Below are positions 1-6,384 of a stretch of DNA of 19,389 bases, one piece after another. Made by a program: the position numbers and the translations under genes. The stretch covers positions 1 through 19,389 of the forward strand of contig CAIZIN010000084.1 of the NCBI GenBank assembly GCA_903933085.1, read 5' to 3'. The number at the start of each line of letters is the position of its first letter. The first letter of the stretch is position 1. A model generated the notes under the pieces. That model made no database searches, was not told where the DNA came from, and was given only the letters and a program-made list of their open reading frames with translations. The DNA comes from an uncultured bacterium. GTDB taxonomy: Bacteria; Patescibacteriota; Minisyncoccia; Phycocordibacterales; CAIZIN01.

Positions 1-750
1 CCACATTTTGAATTTACTTTCGCTTTTCTCTTTATTATCACAGGAGTTCTTGGTACTACCATTTCTCCTTATATGTTTTTTTGGGAAGCTTCAGAGGAGG
101 TGGAAGAAGAGCGTAGGAAAAATATGATTCATAATGGTAAGCCACATGTAACAAAATCATTTATGAAATCAATACGGTTTGATAACGCTCTCGGAATGAT
201 TTCTTCTCAAGTTGCAACTTGGTGTATTATTGTGGTAGCAGCAACAGTGCTTCACAAAAATGGTGTTACTAGTATTAATACAGCTGCTGATGCAGCTCGT
301 GCACTTGAACCACTTGTTCAAACATTTCCTTATGCTGGATTTTTAGCTAAGGCAATTTTTGCAATTGGTGTTATTGGTCTCGGACTTTTAGCTGTTCCTG
401 TTTTATCAGCTTCTGCTTCGTATGCAATATCCGAGGCATTTTCTTGGCGTGAAGGATTGAATCAAAAATTTAAGAGGGCACATGGATTTTATGGAGTTAT
501 TACCGTCGCTACTCTTGTGGGATTGATGATTAATTTCATTGGTATTGATCCCGTGCAGGCTTTGGTGATTACAGCTGTAATCAACGGAGTGATTGCTGTG
601 CCGTTAATATTCCTTATTGCAAAAATTGCTTCAAATGAAAAAATTATGGGTGAATATAAAAGCAGTAAGCTCTCCAATACTCTTGTTTGGTTAACGTTTT
701 TCTTAATGGCAGCAGCTGTATTGGCAATGTTTATTGCTTTTTTTGGATAA
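1..750 (+). CDS. Nramp-family divalent metal transporter, C-terminal part (5' end outside window)
   Basis: The frame is open from base 1, so the gene begins upstream; the ATG at 73 is internal. 249 residues are visible. The sequence around residues 18-35 (GTTISPYMFFWEASEEVEEE) is typical of an Nramp-like branch of secondary metal/proton transporters, at the position of TM6. About five further hydrophobic helices follow (near residues 58-80, 108-140, 158-178, 183-203, 224-249). In classical Mn/Fe Nramps the TM6 unwound segment carries Met-Pro-His; here it reads Ser-Pro-Tyr (residues 22-24), so the usual soft metal-binding Met is missing. The protein would sit in the cytoplasmic membrane. The family is clear; the substrate is not, because the TM1 motif is outside the window. 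Two hairpins follow the stop. Confidence 0.88.
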   Translation, partial: PHFEFTFAFLFIITGVLGTTISPYMFFWEASEEVEEERRKNMIHNGKPHVTKSFMKSIRFDNALGMISSQVATWCIIVVAATVLHKNGVTSINTAADAARALEPLVQTFPYAGFLAKAIFAIGVIGLGLLAVPVLSASASYAISEAFSWREGLNQKFKRAHGFYGVITVATLVGLMINFIGIDPVQALVITAVINGVIAVPLIFLIAKIASNEKIMGEYKSSKLSNTLVWLTFFLMAAAVLAMFIAFFG

Positions 751-753
751 TAA

Positions 754-828
754 TAGGTTTTCTTTGAGGTATTAATCCCAAGACTAAACCTAAAAGAAAA
801 GCTTATTTTTACCCTTTAAAAATAAGCT
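754..828 (+). terminator. Tandem hairpins after the transporter
   Basis: The first hairpin pairs TAGGTTT (754-760) with AAACCTA (786-792), extended inward with a two-base bulge (TCTT/AAGA). The second has perfect 11-bp arms at 800-810 and 818-828 with a 7-nt loop. Neither is followed by a T-run, but the second stem has an A/T tract built into its arms. Probably a transcript end or mRNA 3' end; the lack of a U-tract lowers certainty. Confidence 0.5.
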
Positions 829-832
829 AATT

Positions 833-860
833 AGGACATATCGAATATATGTAGTATACT
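833..860 (+). promoter_or_regulatory. Promoter of the 49-aa acidic protein
   Basis: AGGACA (833-838) and TATACT (855-860) are separated by 16 bp. The predicted start of transcription is near 867, leaving a leader of about 34 nt that is A/T-rich and has no Shine-Dalgarno site before the ATG at 901. Confidence 0.45.
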
Positions 861-900
861 CCGTGAGTGGTTTTTAATAGATCTAACTAATATAAATATT

Positions 901-1050
901 ATGACAGATACAAACATCGATGATAAAACAGCAGTAGCTGAAGAAGTTGTTGAAGAAACAGCCCCAGTTGCAGAAGTAGAAGAAACAGAAGAAACTCCAA
1001 CAGAAGTTGAGGAAGCAGAAGAAGCTCCTGAAGCAGAAGTTGCAGCGTAA
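901..1050 (+). CDS. Small, highly acidic low-complexity protein (49 aa)
   Basis: ATG at 901, stop TAA at 1048-1050. The protein consists almost entirely of Glu, Ala, Val, Thr and Pro (repeats such as EEVVEE, EVEETEE, EEAEEAPEAE) with no Lys after residue 9, so it is strongly negative and probably disordered. No membrane segment or signal peptide is visible. It is a single-gene unit: a recognisable -10 box lies upstream and a near-ideal intrinsic terminator starts 9 nt after the stop, which is the main reason to believe such a short ORF. Function unknown. The opposite-strand ORF over the same bases is a Ser/Thr-rich mirror and is not a gene. Confidence 0.7.
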   Translation: MTDTNIDDKTAVAEEVVEETAPVAEVEETEETPTEVEEAEEAPEAEVAA

Positions 1051-1058
1051 TCTTTTTT

Positions 1059-1098
1059 ACAACAAAAAACTCCCGAGTTATCGGGAGTTTTTTGTTGT
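1059..1098 (+). terminator. Intrinsic terminator, 18-bp perfect stem
   Basis: Arms at 1059-1076 and 1081-1098 are perfectly complementary with a GTTA loop. The GC core CTCCCGA/TCGGGAG is flanked by A6 and T6 runs, so it works in either direction. It ends the acidic small-protein transcript. Confidence 0.92.
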
Positions 1099-1117
1099 TT
1101 GATTAAGAAAGAGTACT

Positions 1118-1702
1118 GTGATAGATTTGCGGAAGATGAAAACGTACAATCCAATACGTCATACGGTTGTAAACTTTGTGGCGACTAAGGGTCGGCGCCA
1201 CAAAAAAACTTCAGAGACTCAGAAGAAAGAAAAACCAAAAAAGAGTAAGATATCAGTGTTTTTCAATGATTTGGAAAATAGGGGTCCTTTCAAACCGGGA
1301 ACATTCTTCGAAGCTTGGACGAAGCAAATTCGAATCAAGATGCAGGAATTGGGTACTTGGATTAAAGAGGAGGAAGAAAACAATCTTGCTTTTGTTGCTG
1401 AGTACCTGAATCGATTGCAGATTATTTTTCTTGATGATGGTGAAAAGAGACGTCTTAGCTTTAAGAAGATTTATGTAAAAATCAGAGTCTGGGGTTTGAG
1501 GATGAAATTATTTGAAATCAAGAAATGGGAAGGTTCGTTCTTTATTTCCCGCCGATCTCATGTTTACCCTTATTACACTCCAAAACTTTACGAATCCGAT
1601 TTTTACACTTATGTTTTTGGGGATTGTGGTATGAGAAGGTGTGAGTTTAAAAGCACAAAAAAATCGACCCAGATATTCAACAGCAACTCCGTCCCAATCT
1701 AG
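1118..1702 (+). CDS. Orphan basic hypothetical protein (194 aa)
   Basis: The reading frame starts with GTG at 1118, preceded at 8 nt by AAGAAAG, a weak Shine-Dalgarno; ATG at 1136 (residue 7) is the alternative start. The first 45 residues are Lys/Arg-rich (GRRHKKTSETQKKEKPKK), followed by a mixed helical region rich in Trp, Phe and Lys and a C-terminal Tyr-rich stretch (HVYPYYTPKLYESDFYTYVF). There is no transmembrane segment, signal peptide or recognised domain; the N-terminus could contact nucleic acid, but that is a guess from charge. The stop codon TAG (1700-1702) lies in the loop of its own terminator hairpin, which supports it as a real gene. It sits alone between two unrelated units. 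I do not recognise a family. Confidence 0.65.
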   Translation: MIDLRKMKTYNPIRHTVVNFVATKGRRHKKTSETQKKEKPKKSKISVFFNDLENRGPFKPGTFFEAWTKQIRIKMQELGTWIKEEEENNLAFVAEYLNRLQIIFLDDGEKRRLSFKKIYVKIRVWGLRMKLFEIKKWEGSFFISRRSHVYPYYTPKLYESDFYTYVFGDCGMRRCEFKSTKKSTQIFNSNSVPI

Positions 1703-1715
1703 GTGCGGAGTTTTT
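1685..1715 (+). terminator. Intrinsic terminator overlapping the stop codon of the orphan gene
   Basis: AACTCCG (1685-1691) pairs with CGGAGTT (1706-1712), followed by a run of five Ts. The stop codon at 1700-1702 is inside the loop. Confidence 0.8.
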
Positions 1716-1728
1716 CTTTGCGTTCCTA

Positions 1729-1766
1729 CAGACTAACAACTAAGGACTAAGTACTGACGACTACCA
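1729..1766. repeat. Degenerate GACTAA/ACTAA word repeat in a 3'-3' spacer
   Basis: The spacer between two convergent genes is built of imperfect copies of a short word (GACTAA, ACTAA, GACTAA, GACGACTA, AACTA). No other feature fits there. Confidence 0.6.
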
Positions 1767-1767
1767 A

Positions 1768-2532
1768 CTACTTCACCAGTCCCAGATCTTTCAAAAAGAC
1801 ATTTAATTCTGCTCCTTCGATTTTACGATAACTACCTTCAGCTGTTTTTCCTAAAATAATATTCATGATTCTAACTCGTTTCAATGTATCTACTTCTTGA
1901 AAGAGAGCAACGCACATTCTTCGAATTTGATGTTTCTTGCCTTCGCTTAGAGTTATTCTAAAAGTATTTTCATTTATGATATCTACTTTACAAGGTTTTG
2001 TCATTTCGCCTTCAATATTTACTCCAACTTCCATTTTTGCTTTGAAGCTAGAACGGAGGGGATTTTTTGTGCTTACTATATATTCTTTATCGTGAGCATG
2101 TTTTGGGTTTAAAAGTCTGTCGGTGACACGTCCATCATTTGTGAGGATGAGAAGGCCAGTAGAATCTTTATCGAGTCTGCCAACAGGGAATACATCACGG
2201 ATTGGAATATCATCTTTAGCTTCTTTCTCTCCGTGTTGTGGGGAGTGGGTGATGATTCCACGAGGTTTATTGTATGCAAGATAAATATATTCTTTCGCTT
2301 TTCCTCTCTGGTGAACCTCTACGTGGTCACCTTCATTTACTTTATCACCAAGTACTGCGCGTGCGTCATTTATGAAAACTTGCCCTCTTTCAACAAGCTC
2401 ATCCGCACCTCGGCGTGTAGCATAATTTTTCAATGCGAGATATTTGTTGATTCGCATTGGATAAAGAGGAGTATTGACCTCAGTCTTTGATTGAGGTTTT
2501 TTTGCTGGAATTTTTTTAGCTTTTGGTTTCAT
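1768..2532 (-). CDS. 23S rRNA pseudouridine synthase, RluF/RsuA family
   Basis: Isomerises a uridine in rRNA to pseudouridine. The 254-aa protein has a Lys-rich N-terminal tail (1-25), an S4 RNA-binding domain (about 26-75) and a pseudouridine synthase core with GRLDKDSTGLLILTNDG (118-134), where D121 is the expected catalytic aspartate. The later stretches (HDKEYIVS, ITLSEGKKHQIRRMC, LKRVRIMNI) resemble RluF most closely, though RluB/RsuA cannot be excluded by eye. I chose ATG 2532 rather than the upstream in-frame GTG at 2550 because an extended -10 box (TGC-TATACT, 2549-2541) overlaps the extra codons; transcription would start at or next to this ATG, giving a leaderless mRNA. It is convergent with the orphan gene upstream in coordinates. 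Confidence 0.92.
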   Translation of the reverse strand: MKPKAKKIPAKKPQSKTEVNTPLYPMRINKYLALKNYATRRGADELVERGQVFINDARAVLGDKVNEGDHVEVHQRGKAKEYIYLAYNKPRGIITHSPQHGEKEAKDDIPIRDVFPVGRLDKDSTGLLILTNDGRVTDRLLNPKHAHDKEYIVSTKNPLRSSFKAKMEVGVNIEGEMTKPCKVDIINENTFRITLSEGKKHQIRRMCVALFQEVDTLKRVRIMNIILGKTAEGSYRKIEGAELNVFLKDLGLVK

Positions 2533-2540
2533 TAGAGTTG

Positions 2541-2549
2541 AGTATAGCA
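2541..2549 (-). promoter_or_regulatory. Extended -10 promoter of the pseudouridine synthase
   Basis: On the minus strand it reads TGC then TATACT; the last base is 8 nt before the ATG at 2532. No good -35 box is present, as expected for an extended -10 promoter. Confidence 0.65.
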
Positions 2550-2651
2550 CGGAATAATTAATGGAGAGAATGTGTTCCCGGTATCTTAAATAACATTTTT
2601 ATAGAAAGAGTTATAGAGGATTTGATATTTTAAGATTTATTAAGATAGTAT

Positions 2652-2785
2652 GAAAAAGATTTGGGGTCCAGCTTCGCAATTTTGTTTGCGTCGGCCGGAC
2701 CCCTTTGTGGGTGCTTTTATTCACCTCATTCCCCTCAGTCGGAGGCGGACAAATAGCACAAGCCCCCCTCAGAGCTCACTTCCTG
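2652..2785 (-). ncRNA. Candidate structured small RNA, about 134 nt, unassigned
   Basis: A GC-rich island in an AT-rich spacer of 489 bp. On the minus strand it has TTGACA (2817-2812) and an extended -10 TGA-TATAAC (2800-2792), a predicted start near 2785, a body with pairings such as GTGCT/AGCAC and CCTC/GAGG, and a closing hairpin (2703-2697 with 2669-2663, inner stem CGCAA/TTGCG) followed by a T-run at 2657-2653. No convincing start codon and ORF is seen. I could not match it to SRP RNA (no GGAAGGAAGCAGC core), RNase P RNA, tmRNA or tRNA. A plus-strand promoter (TTGATA 2622-2627, TAGTAT 2646-2651) also points into the island, so the opposite orientation is the alternative, but no terminator is seen that way. 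Confidence 0.55.
2653..2703 (-). terminator. Intrinsic terminator of the candidate small RNA
   Basis: GGGGTCC/GGACCCC outer stem (7 bp), inner 5-bp stem CGCAA/TTGCG, then a minus-strand T-run at 2657-2653 three to five bases downstream of the stem. Confidence 0.6.
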
Positions 2786-2791
2786 AAATAT

Positions 2792-2817
2792 GTTATATCA
2801 TAATAAAATAATGTCAA
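2792..2817 (-). promoter_or_regulatory. Promoter of the candidate small RNA
   Basis: Consensus TTGACA (2817-2812) and extended -10 TGA-TATAAC (2800-2792). The spacer is only 14 bp to TATAAC; TAACAT two bases on would give 16 bp. Confidence 0.5.
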
Positions 2818-2911
2818 ATATTTGATTCGTGTCTATATAGCTCTATAAAACAAGGTTTTTTAAAATTTTAGGGTGTGTATTTTTTTACCCCTTTCTTTTT
2901 TATAAATTATG

Positions 2912-2984
2912 TGTTATACTTAAGTGAACAGTTTTAGGAGAGATTCGACCTCTAAAAATTCGGTTTTCATGAGTCTGGGACTCA
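2912..2984 (+). promoter_or_regulatory. Promoter and structured 5' leader of the zinc-ribbon gene
   Basis: An extended -10 (TGT-TATACT, 2912-2920) predicts a start near 2927 and a leader of about 95 nt. The leader holds a TTTTAG/CTAAAA pairing (about 2933-2958) and a perfect hairpin TGAGTC-TGG-GACTCA (2970-2984), then an A/T-only stretch directly before the ATG with no Shine-Dalgarno. A long leader is unusual here, where most genes have almost none, so post-transcriptional control is plausible. Confidence 0.5.
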
Positions 2985-3021
2985 AAGTTTAAATAATAAT
3001 AAAAAAATAAAAATAATATTT

Positions 3022-3672
3022 ATGGGAGATTTCAAAAAGCGAGGAGGAAGTAGTTTTGGTGGAGGTGCTAGAAGTGGAGGAGGTTTTAGAGGTGGAGATT
3101 CACGAGGTTCATCATTTGGTGGTGGACGATCAAGTGCTCGTCCTGGTAACCGAGATTTTAGAGAGTCACAGATGTTTAGTGCAACTTGTGCTGAGTGTCA
3201 AAAGACTTGTGAAGTTCCTTTTCGTCCATCTGGCGATAAGCCCGTGTACTGTTCTTACTGTTTTTCAAAACACAAGGAAGATGGTTCAGATCATCCACGA
3301 CGGAACGACGGAGGAGGTGATAGACGAGATGAACGACCACGAGGTGCAACAAATAGTTTTGCAAGTAGAACTCCATCATTCGATCGAGCCCCACGACCTC
3401 AAGTTGATAATACTTTAGTTTCAGATCTTAAGAAGCAAATTGAAAATGTAAACAATAAGCTTGATAAGATTATGGAACTTTTAAAAAGAGGTGATTCAGT
3501 TGAAATAAAAAAGACTCCAGAAAACAAAGTGGATGTTAAAGCACTTTCAGCCGTAGTTAAGAAAGCAATAGTAGTACCAGCTTCTAAAAAAGTTGTTGCA
3601 GTTGCTAAAGCCGTAGCAACAAAGAAACCTGTAAAGGTTGTTGCAAAATCTGCAAAGAAAGGAAAGAAATAA
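3022..3672 (+). CDS. Gly/Arg-rich zinc-ribbon protein (CxxC-x17-CxxC family)
   Basis: The N-terminal 45 residues are RGG/GGG-rich (GGGFRGGDSRG and similar), as in single-stranded nucleic-acid-binding tails. Residues 56-80 form a zinc ribbon with C56, C59, C77 and C80; the gap between the pairs is exactly 17, matching the CxxC-x17-CxxC domain widespread in CPR bacteria. A short charged helix follows (about 128-157, VSDLKKQIENVNNKLDKIMELL, likely coiled coil), and the protein ends in a Lys/Ala/Val-rich tail like histone H1 tails. Soluble and very basic at the end. A role in RNA or DNA binding is inferred from composition and zinc ribbon; the family's biochemistry is not known to me. Own promoter, long leader and downstream hairpin make it a single-gene unit. 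Confidence 0.85.
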   Translation: MGDFKKRGGSSFGGGARSGGGFRGGDSRGSSFGGGRSSARPGNRDFRESQMFSATCAECQKTCEVPFRPSGDKPVYCSYCFSKHKEDGSDHPRRNDGGGDRRDERPRGATNSFASRTPSFDRAPRPQVDNTLVSDLKKQIENVNNKLDKIMELLKRGDSVEIKKTPENKVDVKALSAVVKKAIVVPASKKVVAVAKAVATKKPVKVVAKSAKKGKK

Positions 3673-3683
3673 TTTTTTAAATA

Positions 3684-3722
3684 TATAAAGCTGAATTAAG
3701 TCAAGCTTAATTCAGCTTTATA
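3684..3722 (+). terminator. 17-bp perfect hairpin after the zinc-ribbon gene
   Basis: Arms 3684-3700 and 3706-3722 are perfectly complementary with a 5-nt loop. There is no T-run after it. It lies 12 nt after the stop codon. Confidence 0.7.
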
Positions 3723-3743
3723 ATATGGGGTAAATTGTTGTTT

Positions 3744-3835
3744 GTCGTTCCGGATTTAGTCCGGAATCCAGTCTGAAGGATTAGAATTGGTTTGGATCCC
3801 AGATAATCCTCTCGAGTCGGATTTCTGGGATGACA
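3744..3835 (+). repeat. Dispersed palindromic repeat, copy 1 (intergenic)
   Basis: Starts GTCGTTCC and ends GGGATGACA. The left part contains the hairpin TTCCGGA/TCCGGAA, the right part ATCCCAG/CTGGGAT. It has the same layout as the copies at 7223, 8854 and 11555. It occupies most of the spacer before the ABC-F gene. Confidence 0.8.
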
Positions 3836-3904
3836 AAAATATAATCGCTTCGCTTATTATTTTTTAGTCATTTTTACATTTTACATTTTTAATTTTACAC
3901 TAAT

Positions 3905-5404
3905 TTGGCCAACACAGACACAATCTTAAGATTTCAAAAGGCGTCCTTCGAATATGGGCATAATAAACCAATTCTAAATGAAGTGGATTGTTCTGTGCGT
4001 CGAGGGTCAAAAATTACTATTATGGGTCAAAACGGTGCTGGTAAAACGACAATATTTGGTCTTATAACTGGCGCTTTGAAACTAGAGAGTGGAGATTTGT
4101 TTGTTACTCCTGGAGTTACAATTGCTATTTCTCGACAGGTAATACCACGTGTAGAACTCAATCTAACTTTGAGAGAATTTTTTGAAAAAGGTTTTGACGA
4201 TTCTGTAAAAGCAGGACTAAGGAAAGATGCTGGAAAGATATACGATATCGATAAAAAAATTGATGAGGTACTCGAAGTCGTGAACTTAAAAGGTCATGAA
4301 AAACTTCATGACAGAATTGTCGATACTTTTTCTGGCGGTCAACAAGCAAGAATTCTTCTTGCCTCGGCTTTAATTCAAGATCCAGACATATTGCTTCTTG
4401 ATGAGCCAACAAATAATTTAGACAAGGCTGGCATTGATCATCTGACTGAGTTTTTGATAGGCTACGGGAAAACTGTTCTTGTGATTTCTCATGAGGCAGA
4501 ATTTTTGAACAAATTTACTGATGGCGTGCTTTATTTGGATATATATACAAAAAAACTTGAACAGTATGTTGGTAACTATTTTGATGTAGCTGAACAGATT
4601 GCTATTCGACTTGAAAAAGAGAATCGAAAGAATGCTCAGTTAGCAAAAGAAATTCAGGAAAATAAAGATAAGGCAAACTTCTTTGCAAATAAAGGAGGTC
4701 AAATGAGAATGGTGGCTCGAAGAATGCGTGATAAAGCTGAGGAACTTGAAGATGAAATGGTTGATGTTCGACGTGAAGATAAAACCATTCGTCCTTTTGT
4801 TATTCCTTCGCAACCTGAGTTGATTGGTAAGATAATTAGTATTTCTGAATTCGGAATAATTAGCCCAAAGACACATAAGCTTATACAAAGAAAAGCGGAT
4901 GTGGTAATGAAGAAAAAGCAACATTTACTTTTGAAAGGTCCAAATGGTATTGGTAAAACAACTCTGCTTGAACGTCTTGCTACAAGCGGTGATAAAAGCT
5001 CAGAAATTACTTCAGGTGTGAGAGTTGGATATTATAGACAAGACTTCTCAACACTTAATTTTGAGGATACTGTATATGATTCATTAATGTCTGTTATGGA
5101 TAAAAAAATAGAAGAGACAATGCGCGCAACTGCCGCTGGTTTTCTTATTACCAAAGAAATGATTTATACAAAAATTGGCGCGCTTTCTGAGGGGCAGAAG
5201 GGGCTTGTGGCTTTTGCTAGACTTGTACTTCAGAGACCTGGACTTTTGATTTTAGATGAGCCAACAAACCATATAAACTTTCGTCATATTCCGATTATTG
5301 CAGAGGCTTTAAATAAATACGAGGGAGCAATGATACTCGTTTCCCACGTCCCCGATTTCGTACAAAAAATTCGAATTGATGAAACGCTAGACCTAGAGAA
5401 ATAA
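3905..5404 (+). CDS. ABC-F family ATPase (ribosome-associated translation factor type)
   Basis: 499 residues with two ABC cassettes and no membrane segment, the ABC-F layout of EttA/Uup-type factors that act on the ribosome. Cassette 1: Walker A GQNGAGKT (41-48), signature FSGGQ (142-146), Walker B ILLLDEPTNNLD (162-173), switch His in VISHE. The linker (about 230-300) is charged and helical, as expected for the P-site-tRNA interaction region. Cassette 2: Walker A GPNGIGKT (345-352), signature LSEGQ (427-431), LLILDEPTNHIN (447-458), LVSHV. The start is TTG at 3905: a stop codon lies in frame at 3890-3892, no ATG or GTG fits, and the first internal ATG would remove most of the N-terminal strand region. 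It is shorter than E. coli EttA (about 555), chiefly at the C-terminus. The exact ABC-F subgroup is not assignable by eye. Confidence 0.93.
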   Translation: MANTDTILRFQKASFEYGHNKPILNEVDCSVRRGSKITIMGQNGAGKTTIFGLITGALKLESGDLFVTPGVTIAISRQVIPRVELNLTLREFFEKGFDDSVKAGLRKDAGKIYDIDKKIDEVLEVVNLKGHEKLHDRIVDTFSGGQQARILLASALIQDPDILLLDEPTNNLDKAGIDHLTEFLIGYGKTVLVISHEAEFLNKFTDGVLYLDIYTKKLEQYVGNYFDVAEQIAIRLEKENRKNAQLAKEIQENKDKANFFANKGGQMRMVARRMRDKAEELEDEMVDVRREDKTIRPFVIPSQPELIGKIISISEFGIISPKTHKLIQRKADVVMKKKQHLLLKGPNGIGKTTLLERLATSGDKSSEITSGVRVGYYRQDFSTLNFEDTVYDSLMSVMDKKIEETMRATAAGFLITKEMIYTKIGALSEGQKGLVAFARLVLQRPGLLILDEPTNHINFRHIPIIAEALNKYEGAMILVSHVPDFVQKIRIDETLDLEK

Positions 5405-5442
5405 TTCTTCACTCTTGTGAATATGAAAGTGGAGAATAATGA

Positions 5443-5482
5443 ATGTAAAATAAATGTACCGGCCGGTACATTTATTTTACAT
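5443..5482 (+). terminator. Perfect 40-bp palindrome downstream of the ABC-F gene
   Basis: Bases 5443-5462 are exactly complementary to 5463-5482, with a GGCC centre and TG/CA pairing resuming after one mismatch outside. It starts 38 nt after the stop codon. No T-run follows. Best read as a transcript end or processing hairpin; a protein-binding or cruciform site is possible. Confidence 0.6.
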
Positions 5483-5545
5483 GCAGTTTTAAATTTGCTG
5501 CCATTGTGTATCTTATGTGCTAATTCGTACGAAGGGTTCCAGGGA

Positions 5546-5580
5546 CTTATTCGTGCGAATAGGCGAATAAGCGAATAAGA
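5546..5580. repeat. CGAATAAG octamer tandem repeat with an inverted copy
   Basis: CGAATAAG occurs at 5564-5571 and 5572-5579, a variant lies just upstream, and the inverse CTTATTCG is at 5546-5553. It sits directly before the HAD-gene promoter. Confidence 0.65.
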
Positions 5581-5609
5581 AAAAGTTAGCCGGAGACTTG
5601 GTATTCTAG

Positions 5610-5615
5610 TATAAT
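5610..5615 (+). promoter_or_regulatory. -10 box giving a leaderless HAD-like mRNA
   Basis: Perfect TATAAT; only 6 nt lie between it and the ATG at 5622, so transcription should begin at the start codon. The -35 region (TTAGCC at 5586-5591, 18-bp spacing) is weak. Confidence 0.65.
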
Positions 5616-5621
5616 CTGTTT

Positions 5622-6059
5622 ATGGTGAAAGAATTAAAAAATGCAAAAACAGAGGTTTTCCTATTCGATATATTCGGTGTCCTTTGTGGTCTTGAAGACG
5701 GAAAGGTTGATTTCGAAATATTTTCATTAATTGAAAAGCTAAAAAATAATTACAAAATTGCAATTCTTTCAAATGCAGATTCTGAATCGGTTCGTGAGCG
5801 TTTTAAGAAACAAAATTTTCCTTTAGAAAAATATTTTGATTATATATCTATTTCTTCTGAAACAGGTTTGTTAAAACCAGATCCGGAAGCCTTTAAACAC
5901 TGTCTTAAAATAATGGAAATTAAACCAGAAGAAGTTATATTCATCGATGATACAAAGGAGAATATTCTTTCTGCTGAATCTATAGGAATGAATACATTCC
6001 GCTATGAACAATTAATTGATTTTTACGCATTTCTTATAAATAATAAGTATATAAATTAA
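5622..6059 (+). CDS. HAD-superfamily hydrolase-like protein, small, altered motif I
   Basis: 145 residues. Motif I is FDIFGVL: the nucleophile D16 is present but the second Asp of the usual DxD phosphatase motif is Phe (F18). Motif II is LSNAD (S50), motif III is the Lys of GLLKPDP (K85), and motif IV is VIFIDDTKENI (D109, D110). Only about 30 residues separate motifs I and II, so there is no C1 cap domain. DxF/DxY at motif I is known from 2-haloacid dehalogenases and some other HAD members, but those normally have a cap; substrate and even phosphatase activity are therefore uncertain. Cytosolic. The gene has its own -10 box at leaderless distance and a hairpin after the stop. Confidence 0.85.
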   Translation: MVKELKNAKTEVFLFDIFGVLCGLEDGKVDFEIFSLIEKLKNNYKIAILSNADSESVRERFKKQNFPLEKYFDYISISSETGLLKPDPEAFKHCLKIMEIKPEEVIFIDDTKENILSAESIGMNTFRYEQLIDFYAFLINNKYIN

Positions 6060-6079
6060 TCAATAGTATCATACACAAT

Positions 6080-6109
6080 ACCATTGATTCGATAGATCGA
6101 ATCAATGGT
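6080..6109 (+). terminator. 14-bp perfect hairpin after the HAD-like gene
   Basis: Arms 6080-6093 and 6096-6109 are perfectly complementary around AG (the real loop is probably ATAGAT). No T-run follows. Confidence 0.6.
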
Positions 6110-6125
6110 TTATAGCCCGAAAAAT

Positions 6126-6131
6126 TATAAT
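6126..6131 (+). promoter_or_regulatory. -10 box of the GIY-YIG gene
   Basis: TATAAT 16 nt before the ATG at 6148, which would give a leader of about 9 nt; no Shine-Dalgarno. Confidence 0.5.
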
Positions 6132-6147
6132 AATTTCAATATCTACA

Positions 6148-6384
6148 ATGTACTACATTTATATTCTCGAATGTGCCGATAAAACCCTTTATGTAGGCTC
6201 TACAAATGATATTCAAAAAAGATTACATACACATAATAATTCTAAAACTGGTGCTCATTACACTAAGATCCGCCGACCTGTCACTCTAAAATATTCTGAA
6301 TCTTTTGAGACAAAAGGTGAGGCTCTAAAAAGAGAATGTGCGGTTAAAAAACTTAAAAGAGAAGATAAGTTGAAATTATTTTGA
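6148..6384 (+). CDS. GIY-YIG nuclease-superfamily protein (YhbQ/UPF0213-like)
   Basis: 78 residues covering exactly one GIY-YIG domain: YYIYILEC then LYVGSTND form the two motif strands (the second YIG reads YVG), R26 of the KRLHTHN segment and E64 of KRECAVKK are the expected catalytic positions. Members of this small family are single-domain proteins of unsettled cellular role, suspected to act in DNA metabolism. The stop codon lies inside the 3' end of the convergent flavoprotein gene: the two coding regions overlap by 9 bp (6376-6384) with no terminator between them. Confidence 0.92.
   Translation: MYYIYILECADKTLYVGSTNDIQKRLHTHNNSKTGAHYTKIRRPVTLKYSESFETKGEALKRECAVKKLKREDKLKLF

Noticed and set aside
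831..1154. Minus-strand ORF of 107 aa, Ser/Thr/Ala-rich
   Set aside because: It is the mirror of the acidic small protein on the plus strand and reads through that gene's terminator; its composition is what the complement of Glu/Ala codons gives.
2233..2490. Plus-strand ORF of 85 aa inside the pseudouridine synthase gene
   Set aside because: Shadow of the minus-strand gene; no promoter and no protein-like pattern.
2533..2550. Longer pseudouridine synthase starting at GTG 2550
   Set aside because: The added codons overlap an extended -10 box, so they would not be on the mRNA.
2652..2785. Assignment of the GC-rich island as SRP RNA, tmRNA or RNase P RNA
   Set aside because: The conserved cores of these RNAs could not be found on either strand and the length does not fit tmRNA or RNase P.
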